Below, in pieces: positions 34,205-42,523 of a DNA stretch of 64,000 nucleotides. Positions within the stretch are counted from its first letter, which is position 1. Each line of letters starts with the position of its first letter. The DNA is taken from the NCBI GenBank assembly GCA_947588805.1, contig CANPYR010000002.1, positions 1-64,000 on the forward strand. Reading direction: 5' to 3'. The notes beneath the pieces are model-generated. The model made no database searches and was not told where the DNA came from. It saw nothing but the letters and a program-made list of their open reading frames with translations. Made by a program: the position numbers and the translations under genes. The stretch is from an uncultured Clostridia bacterium. Lineage in GTDB: Bacteria; Bacillota; Clostridia; Oscillospirales; Ruminococcaceae.

Positions 34205-34229
34205 TGGGAAATAATGGCACAATAATTTC

Positions 34230-34261
34230 TGAATACCGAAGGGAAATGGCGGCAATAATTA
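34230..34261 (+). promoter_or_regulatory. Candidate sigma-F/sigma-G promoter upstream of sigG
   Basis: TGAATA (34230-34235), 17 bp, then CAATAATTA (34253-34261), resembling the forespore sigma -35 (GHATR-like) and -10 (CATNNTA-like) elements. It lies about 35 bases before the sigG ATG. The match is good at -35 and partial at -10. Confidence 0.45.
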
Positions 34262-34295
34262 TCTCAGAAAATAAAATCCGGGAGATAGTTATGCC

Positions 34296-35066
34296 ATGCA
34301 GTACCAAAAAGTTGAGATCAGCGGGGTAAACACCTCTAAGCTGAAGGTATTGACGGAGGATGAGAAGACAGAGCTGTTAAAAAAGGTGAGAGAAGGCGAT
34401 AAAAAGGCGAGAGAGGAGCTTATAGAAGGAAATCTCAGGCTTGTGCTGAGCGTGATACAAAAATTCATGAACCGAGGAGCACAGCCGGACGATCTCTTCC
34501 AAGTCGGGGTAGTAGGGCTGATAAAAGCGATAGATAATTTCGATCTTTCCCTCGACGTGAAGTTTTCAACATATGCGGTGCCGATGATAAGCGGGGAGCT
34601 GAGAAGATATCTTCGGGACAACAATTCGATCAGGGTGAGCCGCTCTACGCGAGATCTTGCATATAAAGCCATGCAGGTAAGAGAGAAGCTCCAGGCCGGC
34701 TCTGAAAAGGAGCCGACCGCCGCGGAGATAGCGAAGGTTTTGGGAGTGCCGAAATCGGAGGTGGTATTTGCTCTTGAATCGGTAAGCGAGCCGGTATCTA
34801 TATACGAGCCGGTATATTCAAATTCCGGCGACGTGCTTTATATGCTCGATCAGCTCGGGGACCGATCTTCGGACGAAGGATGGATAGACGAGCTTATGCT
34901 CAGGGAAGCGATACAGATGCTCAATGACCGCGAGAAAAATATTTTGTATCTAAGGTATTACCGCGGCAAGACTCAGGTCGAGGTCGCGAAGGAGATAGGA
35001 ATCTCTCAGGCTCAGGTATCGCGCCTTGAAAAGAGCGCTCTGAACAGGATAAAGGCGAAGGTGTAA
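34296..35066 (+). CDS. sigG: Sporulation sigma factor SigG
   Basis: 256 residues. Forespore late sigma factor. It lacks a pro-sequence. The N-terminus MQYQKVEISGVNTSKLKVL is SigG-specific. Region 2: LFQVGVVGLIKAIDNFD; DVKFSTYAVPMISGELRRYL; IRVSRSTRDLAYKA; region 4: YRGKTQVEVAKEIGISQAQV. GGAG lies about 11 bases before the ATG. The spoIIGA-sigE-sigG order is the classical spoIIG cluster. A candidate forespore promoter lies just ahead. Confidence 0.97.
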   Translation: MQYQKVEISGVNTSKLKVLTEDEKTELLKKVREGDKKAREELIEGNLRLVLSVIQKFMNRGAQPDDLFQVGVVGLIKAIDNFDLSLDVKFSTYAVPMISGELRRYLRDNNSIRVSRSTRDLAYKAMQVREKLQAGSEKEPTAAEIAKVLGVPKSEVVFALESVSEPVSIYEPVYSNSGDVLYMLDQLGDRSSDEGWIDELMLREAIQMLNDREKNILYLRYYRGKTQVEVAKEIGISQAQVSRLEKSALNRIKAKV

Positions 35067-35155
35067 GTCAATGACAAAATCAGGAATACGCAGCTAAGAA
35101 ATCGGACCTCGGAATTTCAATGTTTCCTCTTCGTCTGAGACGTTATAAATCGAAG

Positions 35156-35186
35156 ACGACGGCTGCGAAAGGTCGTTTCCGTTTTT
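35156..35186 (+). terminator. Weak terminator-like hairpin after sigG
   Basis: ACGAC pairs with GTCGT around a loop of about 11 bases, then TTCCGTTTTT. Short stem but a T-tract follows; it closes the spoIIG unit if functional. Confidence 0.35.
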
Positions 35187-35196
35187 AAAAAAGTTA

Positions 35197-35225
35197 TTGA
35201 CTTTTTTACGCTCGGGTGATATTAT
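35197..35225 (+). promoter_or_regulatory. Sigma-A promoter for the lipoprotein gene
   Basis: TTGACT (35197-35202), 17-bp spacer, TATTAT (35220-35225). It leads to the lipoprotein gene starting at 35259. Confidence 0.7.
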
Positions 35226-35258
35226 ATTTATGTAAAATATATCGCTTGGAGGTAAAAA

Positions 35259-35873
35259 ATGAAAAAATTTGCTGTTTTAACGCTTTTAGTCCTTATGGCG
35301 ACGTTTATTCTGACGTCCTGCGGCGCAGAAGATCCCGAGCCGATAACCTTAGCCGACGCTTCGGGAACAATAGACGGCGAATCATATACAAATAGCCTGA
35401 CCGGGCTTAATTTCACGCTTTCCGGGAACTGGTATTTCCTTTCGGACGAGGAGATAGAGGAGATAACGGGAGTAACAAAGGATCTTTTAAACGGCTCCGG
35501 CAGCGAGCTTGATCCGTCTGTGATGGTATACGACATGATGGCGATGGACTCCGATACCGCTAATAACGTAAACGTGATGGTACAGCTTGCTCCTGACGCG
35601 GAAGACGTTGACTTTGACGAGATTTTGGATCAGTCCGAAGCGGAGATACTTGAAATGGGCGCGTCTATCGGCGCAAGCTATTCCTTCTCCGAGCACTCTA
35701 CCGCCGCTCTTTCCGGAATAAAATTCTATAAGCTGACCGCAAAGGCCGATATGAACGGAATAAGCTACGAGCAGGGCTGCTACATCGCGATAGAAAACGG
35801 AGTATGCCTGAACGTGACTCTTACATCCTACGACGGCACGCCGCTTGAAGATATCGAAGCCATGTTCAGCTAA
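35259..35873 (+). CDS. Lipoprotein of unknown function
   Basis: 204 residues. Signal peptide MKKFAVLTLLVLMATFILTS ending in a lipobox (LTSC at about residue 21), so it is predicted to be lipid-anchored on the outer face of the membrane. The mature part is acidic, with YTNSLTGLNFTLSGNWYFLSD near residue 45, a pattern seen in several clostridial secreted proteins of unknown role; GMAS-like and IEAMF near the end. No enzyme motif is visible. TTGGAGG precedes the ATG. It is a single gene with its own promoter, between sigG and the tyrS leader. Confidence 0.8.
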   Translation: MKKFAVLTLLVLMATFILTSCGAEDPEPITLADASGTIDGESYTNSLTGLNFTLSGNWYFLSDEEIEEITGVTKDLLNGSGSELDPSVMVYDMMAMDSDTANNVNVMVQLAPDAEDVDFDEILDQSEAEILEMGASIGASYSFSEHSTAALSGIKFYKLTAKADMNGISYEQGCYIAIENGVCLNVTLTSYDGTPLEDIEAMFS

Positions 35874-35890
35874 ACGGTAAAAAATAAAGC

Positions 35891-35919
35891 TTGACATTAA
35901 AATAAAAGTGTGATATAAT
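35891..35919 (+). promoter_or_regulatory. Consensus promoter of the tyrS T-box leader
   Basis: TTGACA (35891-35896), 17-bp spacer, TATAAT (35914-35919): all 12 consensus positions. Transcription starts just before the T-box. Confidence 0.85.
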
Positions 35920-35940
35920 ACCTGAAACCGAATAACTAAA

Positions 35941-36184
35941 AGACAGCGACGGGAAGAAGTAACGCGTTGCAAAAGAACTTAAGAGAGCCTTCGGAAGGTG
36001 CGAGAAGGCGTTGAGCGCGCGCGAAATACATCCCCGAGTCCGCTTTCTGAAATTTAAGTAGGGGAGCGCGTGCGGCGAGCGTTATATCGCCCAAAGGCGG
36101 GGATCTAATATTTGTCCCCGTGAATACGAGGTGGTACCGCGATATATTCGCCCTCCGGCAGTTGCCGGGGGGCTTATTTTTTTG
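35941..36184 (+). promoter_or_regulatory. Tyrosine T-box riboswitch
   Basis: A leader RNA that senses uncharged tRNA-Tyr. The canonical T-box sequence GAGGTGGTACCGCG is at 36128-36141. In stem I the specifier loop reads GCGAAATACATCC, giving codon UAC (36027-36029, Tyr), which matches the tyrS gene downstream. The stem I distal region with AGAGAG and GGTGCGAGAAGG is typical. Uncharged tRNA would stabilise the antiterminator formed with the T-box; otherwise the terminator at 36150 forms. Confidence 0.93.
36150..36184 (+). terminator. T-box terminator
   Basis: GCCCTCCGGCA pairs with TGCCGGGGGGC around a short loop, followed by TTATTTTTTT. It is the alternative to the antiterminator that includes the T-box motif at 36128-36141. 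Confidence 0.9.
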
Positions 36185-36185
36185 A

Positions 36186-36356
36186 GGCGCCCCGCCCAAT
36201 TAGCGGCTAACGCCTTTTTGGCACATCCGCTTGCATCTTTTCCGTCATATTTCACAAAAATCCTCGCTAATACACAAAGTATTAGCTCCGGTTTTTGCTT
36301 CATCTGACGAAAAATCTGACTGCGCGTCTGCACCAAAATAATTGTGCGGCGGCACC
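36186..36356 (-). mobile_element. MITE-like foldback element, copy 1 (171 bp)
   Basis: About nine in ten positions are identical, by eye, to the reverse complement of 45193-45364. Ends read GGCGCCCCGCCCAATTA and, inverted, GGTGCCGCCGCACAATTA, so the terminal repeats are imperfect in this copy. An 8-bp hairpin GCTAATAC-ACAAA-GTATTAGC lies at the exact centre (36266-36286), and the two halves pair along their length. Flanks TTGA / TTAA resemble a decayed 4-bp target duplication. No coding capacity. It lies between the T-box terminator and the tyrS ribosome site, so it is transcribed in the tyrS leader. Confidence 0.75.
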
Positions 36357-36384
36357 TTAACTACATTCCGAAAGGAGAAATTTT

Positions 36385-37584
36385 ATGGGAATCTACGAAG
36401 AACTTAAGGAACGCGGGCTTATAGCCCAGGTTACGGACGAGGAGCTTATAAGAAATCTTGTAAACTCCGGCAAGGCGACATTCTATATAGGCTTTGACTG
36501 CACGGCCGACAGCCTTACCGCCGGTCATTTCATGGCCCTTACGCTCATGAAGCGCCTGCAGATGGCGGGAAATAAGCCTATAGCCCTTATCGGCGGCGGC
36601 ACTACGATGATAGGCGACCCGTCGGGAAGAAGCGATATGAGAAAGATGCTCACAAGAGAAGATATCGATCATAACGCCGAGTGCTTTAAAAAGCAGATGT
36701 CCCGCTTTATCGAATTCGGCGAAGGTAAGGCGATGATGGTAAATAACGCCGACTGGCTTTTAAAGCTTAACTATGTGGATCTTCTGAGAGAGGTCGGAGC
36801 ATGCTTCTCGGTAAACAACATGCTCAGGGCAGAGTGCTATAAGCAGAGGATGGAGAAGGGGCTTTCGTTCCTTGAATTCAACTACATGATAATGCAGTCC
36901 TACGACTTCTACTATCTCTTCAAAAAATATGACTGCAATTTGCAGTTCGGCGGCGACGATCAGTGGTCGAATATGCTGGGCGGCACTGAGCTTATACGCA
37001 GAAAGTTAGGCAAGGACGCTTCGGCGATGACTATAACCCTTCTTACCGACTCAAACGGAATGAAGATGGGTAAAACAGCCGGAAATGCTGTATGGCTTGA
37101 TCCCGAAAAGACAAGCCCCTACGATTTCTTCCAGTACTGGAGAAACGTCGGCGACGCGGACGTGATTAAGTGCATAAAGATGCTGACCTTCCTGCCGATG
37201 GATGAAATTCGCGACATGGAAAAGTGGGAGGGCTCGCAGCTTAATAAAGCTAAGGAGATTTTAGCGTATGAGCTGACTAAGCTCGTTCACGGCGACGAAG
37301 AAGCAAATAAAGCCCTTGAAGCCGCAAGAGCGGTGTTCGGCGGCTCGGGTTCGAGCGATAATATGCCGACGGTAGAGATAGAAGAGGATGAAATAGGAGT
37401 TCTTGACGCGCTCGTAGCTTCAAAGCTCGCTCCTTCAAAGGGGGAAGCAAGAAGACTCGTGCAGCAGGGCGGTGTAAGCGTGAACGACGAAAAGATATCC
37501 GACGTATATCAGAAGATCAGCCTTGCGGAGCCCGCGATACTTAAAAAGGGCAAGAAGCAGTTTGTGAAGCTTGTCAGAAAATAA
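36385..37584 (+). CDS. tyrS: Tyrosyl-tRNA synthetase
   Basis: 399 residues. Charges tRNA-Tyr in the cytoplasm. Class I fold: FYIGFDCTADSLTAGHFM holds the HIGH-like signature (GHFM), FGGDDQWSNMLGG binds tyrosine, and MKMGKTAGNAVWL is the KMSKS loop (KMGKT). The C-terminal S4-type RNA-binding domain (about 335-399) has SKGEARRLVQQGGVSVNDEK. GAAAGGAG lies before the ATG. Expression is controlled by the tyrosine T-box upstream, with a foldback element inserted between. Confidence 0.97.
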   Translation: MGIYEELKERGLIAQVTDEELIRNLVNSGKATFYIGFDCTADSLTAGHFMALTLMKRLQMAGNKPIALIGGGTTMIGDPSGRSDMRKMLTREDIDHNAECFKKQMSRFIEFGEGKAMMVNNADWLLKLNYVDLLREVGACFSVNNMLRAECYKQRMEKGLSFLEFNYMIMQSYDFYYLFKKYDCNLQFGGDDQWSNMLGGTELIRRKLGKDASAMTITLLTDSNGMKMGKTAGNAVWLDPEKTSPYDFFQYWRNVGDADVIKCIKMLTFLPMDEIRDMEKWEGSQLNKAKEILAYELTKLVHGDEEANKALEAARAVFGGSGSSDNMPTVEIEEDEIGVLDALVASKLAPSKGEARRLVQQGGVSVNDEKISDVYQKISLAEPAILKKGKKQFVKLVRK

Positions 37585-37618
37585 TTCTTAATTTTACACT
37601 TTATTGCCATCCCGGTAC

Positions 37619-37647
37619 TTGAAATCCTTTGGGATTTGTGATATAAT
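37619..37647 (+). promoter_or_regulatory. Sigma-A promoter for the GHL10 lipoprotein
   Basis: TTGAAA (37619-37624), 17-bp spacer, TATAAT (37642-37647) with an extended TG. The spacer region contains an inverted repeat AAATCC / GGATTT (37622-37637), a possible operator. Confidence 0.7.
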
Positions 37648-37696
37648 CTAAAATAGATATGTATATGTCATAGGATAAGGACCGGGGTGAAGGAAA

Positions 37697-39550
37697 TTGA
37701 ATTGCGTTAAAAAAATATTTGCCGTTATGCTCTGCGCGCTGACTCTTTTCGGATGCGCCGAGAAGCCTGTCGAAAGAGTGAGCGCGCCGGAGAGCGTATC
37801 GGTAAATATTGAAACTTATATGCAATCGGAAGAAAGCTCGGGTTTTGAATCTTCGGAAATTTCATCCGAAACTCTCCCCACGGCTTCATATACAAAAGCC
37901 CCGGAGGAGACTACGGTAAGGGAATATAAGACCGATGGAACCGAGCCCCGCGAGACCTCGGCGAATATTTCCGAAGAGGATAAAGATTATGAAATCGCCC
38001 CCGCGAGCGGTCGGATGAAGGCAACGTCGGATGTAAACGTAAGAGAGCTTCCGGACGCAGACAGCGACAGGGCGGGACATCTTGACAAGGGAGAGAAGGT
38101 AGAGATCACCGGGATATGCTCAAACGGCTGGATAAGGATAATATATAAAGGCGAAGAAAAGTTTGTAAACGGAAAATATCTGAAGTCTGTTTCGGAAGCG
38201 GAAACTACGGCTGAAGCTGTATCCGAGACCGAAAAGGTCACTTCCGCTCCGCAGACCGAAGTTAAAACCGAGGCCGAAACAGAACCCGCCAAGACCGAGG
38301 AAGCGACTAAGCCCACCACCGCCGCTGCTGTCACAGAGCCGCCCCAAACCACTCCCGAGCCCACAGAGATAGAGGAGATAACAGAGATCACAGAAAAAAC
38401 CGAAAGCTCGACCGTGAACGGAAATTTAGAAATTTTTACGGGATCAAATCCCTACAGCGCCCTTAACTACAGCGTTCAAAAGGCGGTATGGCTTGCTTTT
38501 TTGGATATAGACGATATGATAAAGGGCGCGAGCGAACAGCAGTTTCGCTCAAAGATCTCAGAGGAATATGACAGTATAAAGGATCTCGGATGTAACACCG
38601 TTTACGTTCATGTCCGAGCATACGGCGACGCATATTACTATTCCGATATCTTTCCGTTCGCGGCTTCATATTCCGACGTTTTAGGAGCGGCGCCCTCGTA
38701 TGATCCTTTGAAGATAATGATCGACGAAGCGCATTCGAGGGGTCTCAGCTTCCACGCATGGATAAACCCGATGAGGACTACGTCCAAGGAGCGCTTTGCA
38801 GAGATGGACGGCCGCTACGCGCTTAAGCAGTGGTACGATTCGGATTCTGCAAACGGAACTTTTCTCGTATACGATAAAGAAACAAAGCTCTGGTGGCTGA
38901 GTCCGGCATATCCCGCCGTAAGGGCGCTTATCTGCAACGGCGTAAGCGAGATCGTTTCAAACTATAACGTTGACGGCGTTCATATAGACGACTATTTCTA
39001 TCCCACCACGTCCTCATCATTTGATAAAGCCGCGTTTGAAGCTTCGGGCGAGGAGGATCTTTCAAAATGGCGCTTAAGCGTTGTGAGCGAGCTTGTAAGC
39101 GAGCTTTATTCGACGGTGAAGGCATGCAACGGCACGGTCGAATTTGGAGTATCTCCGCAGGGGAATATGGACAACAACCGCGAAAAGCTCTATGCTGATA
39201 TAGAAAGATGGTGCCGCGAACCGGGATATCTTGACTATATAGTCCCGCAGATATATTACGGTTATAACGACAAGCTGTCCTTCGAGACGGCATTGGAGCA
39301 GTGGAGAGGGCTTTCCCTTTCATACGGAAAAAGGCTTATTTGCGGCATAGCAGCCTATAAAGTAGGCGTAAACAGCGAATGGTCGGAGGGGGATATACTT
39401 AAAAGACAGGTAGACGGCGCCCGTGAAAAGGGATATAACGGCGTAGCGCTTTATCGCAGCGGTTCGCTCTTTTCAAGCGCCAGCTCGTCCCCAAAGATCA
39501 TGAAAAACAGCGAACTTCCGGCTCTTAAAATATCGCTTGCCGGTTTTTAA
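37697..39550 (+). CDS. Lipoprotein with SH3b and GHL10 (family 10 glycosyl-hydrolase-like) domains
   Basis: 617 residues from a TTG with GGGGTGA 6 bases upstream. Signal peptide with lipobox LFGC (Cys about 20). Then a Ser/Thr/Glu-rich linker, a bacterial SH3 domain (about residues 108-155; SDVNVRELPDADSD), a long T/E/P-rich linker (about 160-245), and a GHL10 (DUF187) catalytic domain (about 255-615): KAVWLAFLDIDDM, LGCNTVYVHVRAYGDA, FHAWINPMRTTS, VDGVHIDDYFYP, FGVSPQGNMDNN, IVPQIYYGY. The DDYFYP and WINP motifs are intact. E. coli DigH of this family cleaves peptidoglycan glycans stripped of stem peptides. It probably acts at the cell wall, anchored to the membrane. The amidase gene follows after 12 bases. 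Confidence 0.9.
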   Translation: MNCVKKIFAVMLCALTLFGCAEKPVERVSAPESVSVNIETYMQSEESSGFESSEISSETLPTASYTKAPEETTVREYKTDGTEPRETSANISEEDKDYEIAPASGRMKATSDVNVRELPDADSDRAGHLDKGEKVEITGICSNGWIRIIYKGEEKFVNGKYLKSVSEAETTAEAVSETEKVTSAPQTEVKTEAETEPAKTEEATKPTTAAAVTEPPQTTPEPTEIEEITEITEKTESSTVNGNLEIFTGSNPYSALNYSVQKAVWLAFLDIDDMIKGASEQQFRSKISEEYDSIKDLGCNTVYVHVRAYGDAYYYSDIFPFAASYSDVLGAAPSYDPLKIMIDEAHSRGLSFHAWINPMRTTSKERFAEMDGRYALKQWYDSDSANGTFLVYDKETKLWWLSPAYPAVRALICNGVSEIVSNYNVDGVHIDDYFYPTTSSSFDKAAFEASGEEDLSKWRLSVVSELVSELYSTVKACNGTVEFGVSPQGNMDNNREKLYADIERWCREPGYLDYIVPQIYYGYNDKLSFETALEQWRGLSLSYGKRLICGIAAYKVGVNSEWSEGDILKRQVDGAREKGYNGVALYRSGSLFSSASSSPKIMKNSELPALKISLAGF

Positions 39551-39562
39551 TAAAGAGGTTTT

Positions 39563-42463
39563 ATGAAGAGGTTTATATCGTTATTTTTAGCGGCGCTTAT
39601 TCTTTTTGCGCCGATTCCGGTCGCGGAATGCTTAAGGCTTGATATGTCCGCGGAAGGAACCGAATCCGAGCCCCAAACGCCGACCGAGGGGTTTTTGGCG
39701 TTTCCGGACAACATGAAGGCTTCGGTCATAACCATAGGAAAGGACGTATTTTCCGACAGCTCTCAAAGCGCCGAGACCACTCAGAAAGAGATAGACGGAA
39801 TACTTTCGGATTTTGAAAACTACGGCTTCAACACCGTTATAATAGATACTTCATATAACGGAAGCTCATACTACGAAATAGACGAGCAGATCTTTACGCA
39901 CGGCTCGCCTCTCGCCATGCTTCTTGAAGCGGCGGTAAGGGATCACTATTTCATATATATAACTTTCGATATTAACACAGCCCTGAGAAACAGCGGCATG
40001 ACCGACTTAGGCGACAAGATAGACTATCTTACATACTGCGTTCACAGAATCACAAGCAAATATCTCATCGACGGGATAATTCTTAAAGATTATTACAGCG
40101 AAAGAAATGAAGAGACATATTCCCGCTACCGGCTTTCCGGTTCGGGGATAGGGTATGAAAGATGGCTTCGCGAGAATAATTCTTACCTGTTCAGGCTCGT
40201 GAGCGACGCTATAAGGGCGACGAACAATTCGGTCGCGGTCGGTATTGCGATCGACAATATGTGGATGAACGAATCCTCCGACAGCTCAGGTTCCGATACC
40301 GACGACGACTTTGAAGCATATAAGGACGGCCACGCCGATACGAGGGGATATATTCTTGACGGACTTGCGGACTTCATGGTGGTATACTGCTACGGCGGTC
40401 TCGACAGCTCAAGTTTAAAATTTAAAAACGTAGTATCCTGGTGGAACGGTATCGCCGAGCAGTCGGATATACCCATGTTTATAAAGCACGCCAACGGCAG
40501 GATAAGCTCTTCGGACAGAAGCTGGGCGGTAGATCAGATAGTAAAGCAGATAATAGAGGGCGAAAAATATTCAAAATACCGCGGAAGCGTATTTGAAGAT
40601 TACGAGCAGCTAAGAAAGAACGACGTTTCAACAGACGCGCTTATAAAATATTATGAAGGAAAGATCGACGTTTCGGGACTCTATTCAAACCTTAAGATGG
40701 TTCTTCCGACTAAGCGCGAATTTGTTACTTATGAGCCCACGCAGATCTTCCAGGGTACTTTTGATCCGAACTTCGACGTTTACTATAACGGAGAAGCTCT
40801 GAAGCTTAACGAAGCCGGGAACTTCTACTTCACCGAGGACCTTGACGTAGGTCTTAACACCTTCACCTTCGTGAATAAGGCCGATAAGGTCACATACCGC
40901 ATCACAAGAAAGGTTCAGGTATTAAGAAGCGTGCAGCCCGAAGCGGGCGCGGTGATGTATGTGGAAGGGAAGACGAGGATAGCGGTAGACGTTATCGCGT
41001 ATACCGGATCTAAAGTAAAGGCTTCTCTGAACGGCGAGACCATAACTCTCATGGAAGAGGAGATACGTTCGGACGATCTGGATTCCAACACCTACTATAC
41101 TCACTTCACAGGATACTTTGAAGCGCCCGAGGGAATCATAGGCGAGGAGCAGGATCTCGGAAATATCACTATCACCGGCACCTACGATGAGTTCAGCCGC
41201 GAGACCGAGACCGCAGCTCAGGTAATAGTGAACGCGATCCCCGAGATAGCGGAGTCCGCGCAGATAGTAAGGATAAAGCACGACAACACCCCGACCTATA
41301 ACTATTATACGACCGACAGCGTTTTGGATCCCACGCAGCCGAGACTTCCTGCGGGAACGCTCGACCTGTATGTAAACACCGTGACATATAACACGACATA
41401 TCACGGAGTCACCCAGAGCTACGACTATTATCTCACAGGCTCAGGGCTGCGTATAAGCGCGGACGACTGCGAGCTTATAGACGGATACACGTTTATAAAC
41501 AATACCGCTTCCCTCAACGGCTCATATACGAGCGGGGGAGATACGGTCATAAGCTTCTCTATGACCTACCAGACGCCGTTCACGGTATCTTATTCGCCGC
41601 TGAGCTACGATAATCCCGATAAAGGCTCCTATCTTATAGAAAACTTCAGACCGGAATACGTGCTTCTGACCTTTGACTATCTCGCGGCGTACGCCGGAAC
41701 TCCCACCTTTGATTCGTCAAGCATCTTCTCGGGAGCGGAGTGGACCACGGTCACGGTAAACGGAGAGCAGAAATATCAGCTCAAGCTTCGTCTTAAAAAT
41801 CCCGGAGCGTTCATGGGCTACACGTCAAGCTACGACGGCTCGGGAGGGCTTACTATCAGATTCAACGGCTGTTCGACAAGTCTTTCCGGCGTGACGGTAG
41901 TAATAGACCCCGGCCACGGATATAACACCTCCGCTACAGATATCGACCCCGGCGCCGTGGGCCACGTCGTGGAGCAGAAGATAAATCTTGCGATAGCCAA
42001 GGAGCTTACTTCTCAGCTCGCGGCAGCCGGCGCAGACGTGCATATGCTTCCGACGGATACGGATTATATCAACCTGTACGACCGTTCCGAAAGGGCAAGA
42101 AGGTACGATCCGGATATTTATATCGCGGTACACTGCAACTCCGTAGAAAACGGAGAAGGCGTAAGAGGAGTTGAAGCATACTACTTCACCCCGTTCTCGC
42201 AGCCGCTCGCGGCTTTGGTAAGTAAAAAGATGGCGAACTACTACGAGCGAAACGTCTACGGCGACGGCAAGAACCGTGACCGCGGCGCGAAATATAACTA
42301 CTTCGCCGTGACCTTAGAGCAGGAATTCGCGTCTATTCTTGTAGAATGCGGCTTCGTTACCGACTACGACGAAGCCATGGCGTTAAATAACCCCACTCAT
42401 CAATCCGGCTTCGCTTCGGCGATCGTCGATGCGATAAGGGAATACATTTCAAGGGGCGGGTAA
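39563..42463 (+). CDS. Secreted amidase with N-terminal GHL10-like domain
   Basis: 966 residues. Signal peptide (about residues 1-24; LFLAALILFAPIPVAE). N-terminal TIM-barrel-like region (about 40-380) resembling GHL10: YGFNTVIIDTSYNGSSYYE, IDGIILKDYYSERNEETY, ADFMVVYCYGG. The catalytic-site strand reads ILKDYY where the neighbouring protein has HIDDYF, so one aspartate is Lys here. Beta-sandwich-like modules follow (about 400-770). The C-terminal Amidase_3 domain (about 785-966) has VVIDPGHGYNTS, VEQKINLAIAKEL, IAVHCNS and ILVECGFVTDYDEA, giving the zinc ligands His, Glu, His and the catalytic Glu. It cleaves the bond between MurNAc and L-Ala. Secreted, no anchor seen. Confidence 0.9.
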   Translation: MKRFISLFLAALILFAPIPVAECLRLDMSAEGTESEPQTPTEGFLAFPDNMKASVITIGKDVFSDSSQSAETTQKEIDGILSDFENYGFNTVIIDTSYNGSSYYEIDEQIFTHGSPLAMLLEAAVRDHYFIYITFDINTALRNSGMTDLGDKIDYLTYCVHRITSKYLIDGIILKDYYSERNEETYSRYRLSGSGIGYERWLRENNSYLFRLVSDAIRATNNSVAVGIAIDNMWMNESSDSSGSDTDDDFEAYKDGHADTRGYILDGLADFMVVYCYGGLDSSSLKFKNVVSWWNGIAEQSDIPMFIKHANGRISSSDRSWAVDQIVKQIIEGEKYSKYRGSVFEDYEQLRKNDVSTDALIKYYEGKIDVSGLYSNLKMVLPTKREFVTYEPTQIFQGTFDPNFDVYYNGEALKLNEAGNFYFTEDLDVGLNTFTFVNKADKVTYRITRKVQVLRSVQPEAGAVMYVEGKTRIAVDVIAYTGSKVKASLNGETITLMEEEIRSDDLDSNTYYTHFTGYFEAPEGIIGEEQDLGNITITGTYDEFSRETETAAQVIVNAIPEIAESAQIVRIKHDNTPTYNYYTTDSVLDPTQPRLPAGTLDLYVNTVTYNTTYHGVTQSYDYYLTGSGLRISADDCELIDGYTFINNTASLNGSYTSGGDTVISFSMTYQTPFTVSYSPLSYDNPDKGSYLIENFRPEYVLLTFDYLAAYAGTPTFDSSSIFSGAEWTTVTVNGEQKYQLKLRLKNPGAFMGYTSSYDGSGGLTIRFNGCSTSLSGVTVVIDPGHGYNTSATDIDPGAVGHVVEQKINLAIAKELTSQLAAAGADVHMLPTDTDYINLYDRSERARRYDPDIYIAVHCNSVENGEGVRGVEAYYFTPFSQPLAALVSKKMANYYERNVYGDGKNRDRGAKYNYFAVTLEQEFASILVECGFVTDYDEAMALNNPTHQSGFASAIVDAIREYISRGG

Positions 42464-42523
42464 AATACCGCAAAAAAAGCGAACTTAATTCAGTATGACA
42501 ACCAAGTTAAGGAGGAAGGTAAC

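Noticed and set aside
35936..36336. Open frames on the minus strand across the tyrS leader
   Set aside because: They are antisense to the T-box and the foldback element; their openness follows from the structured GC-rich leader, and nothing in them resembles a protein family.
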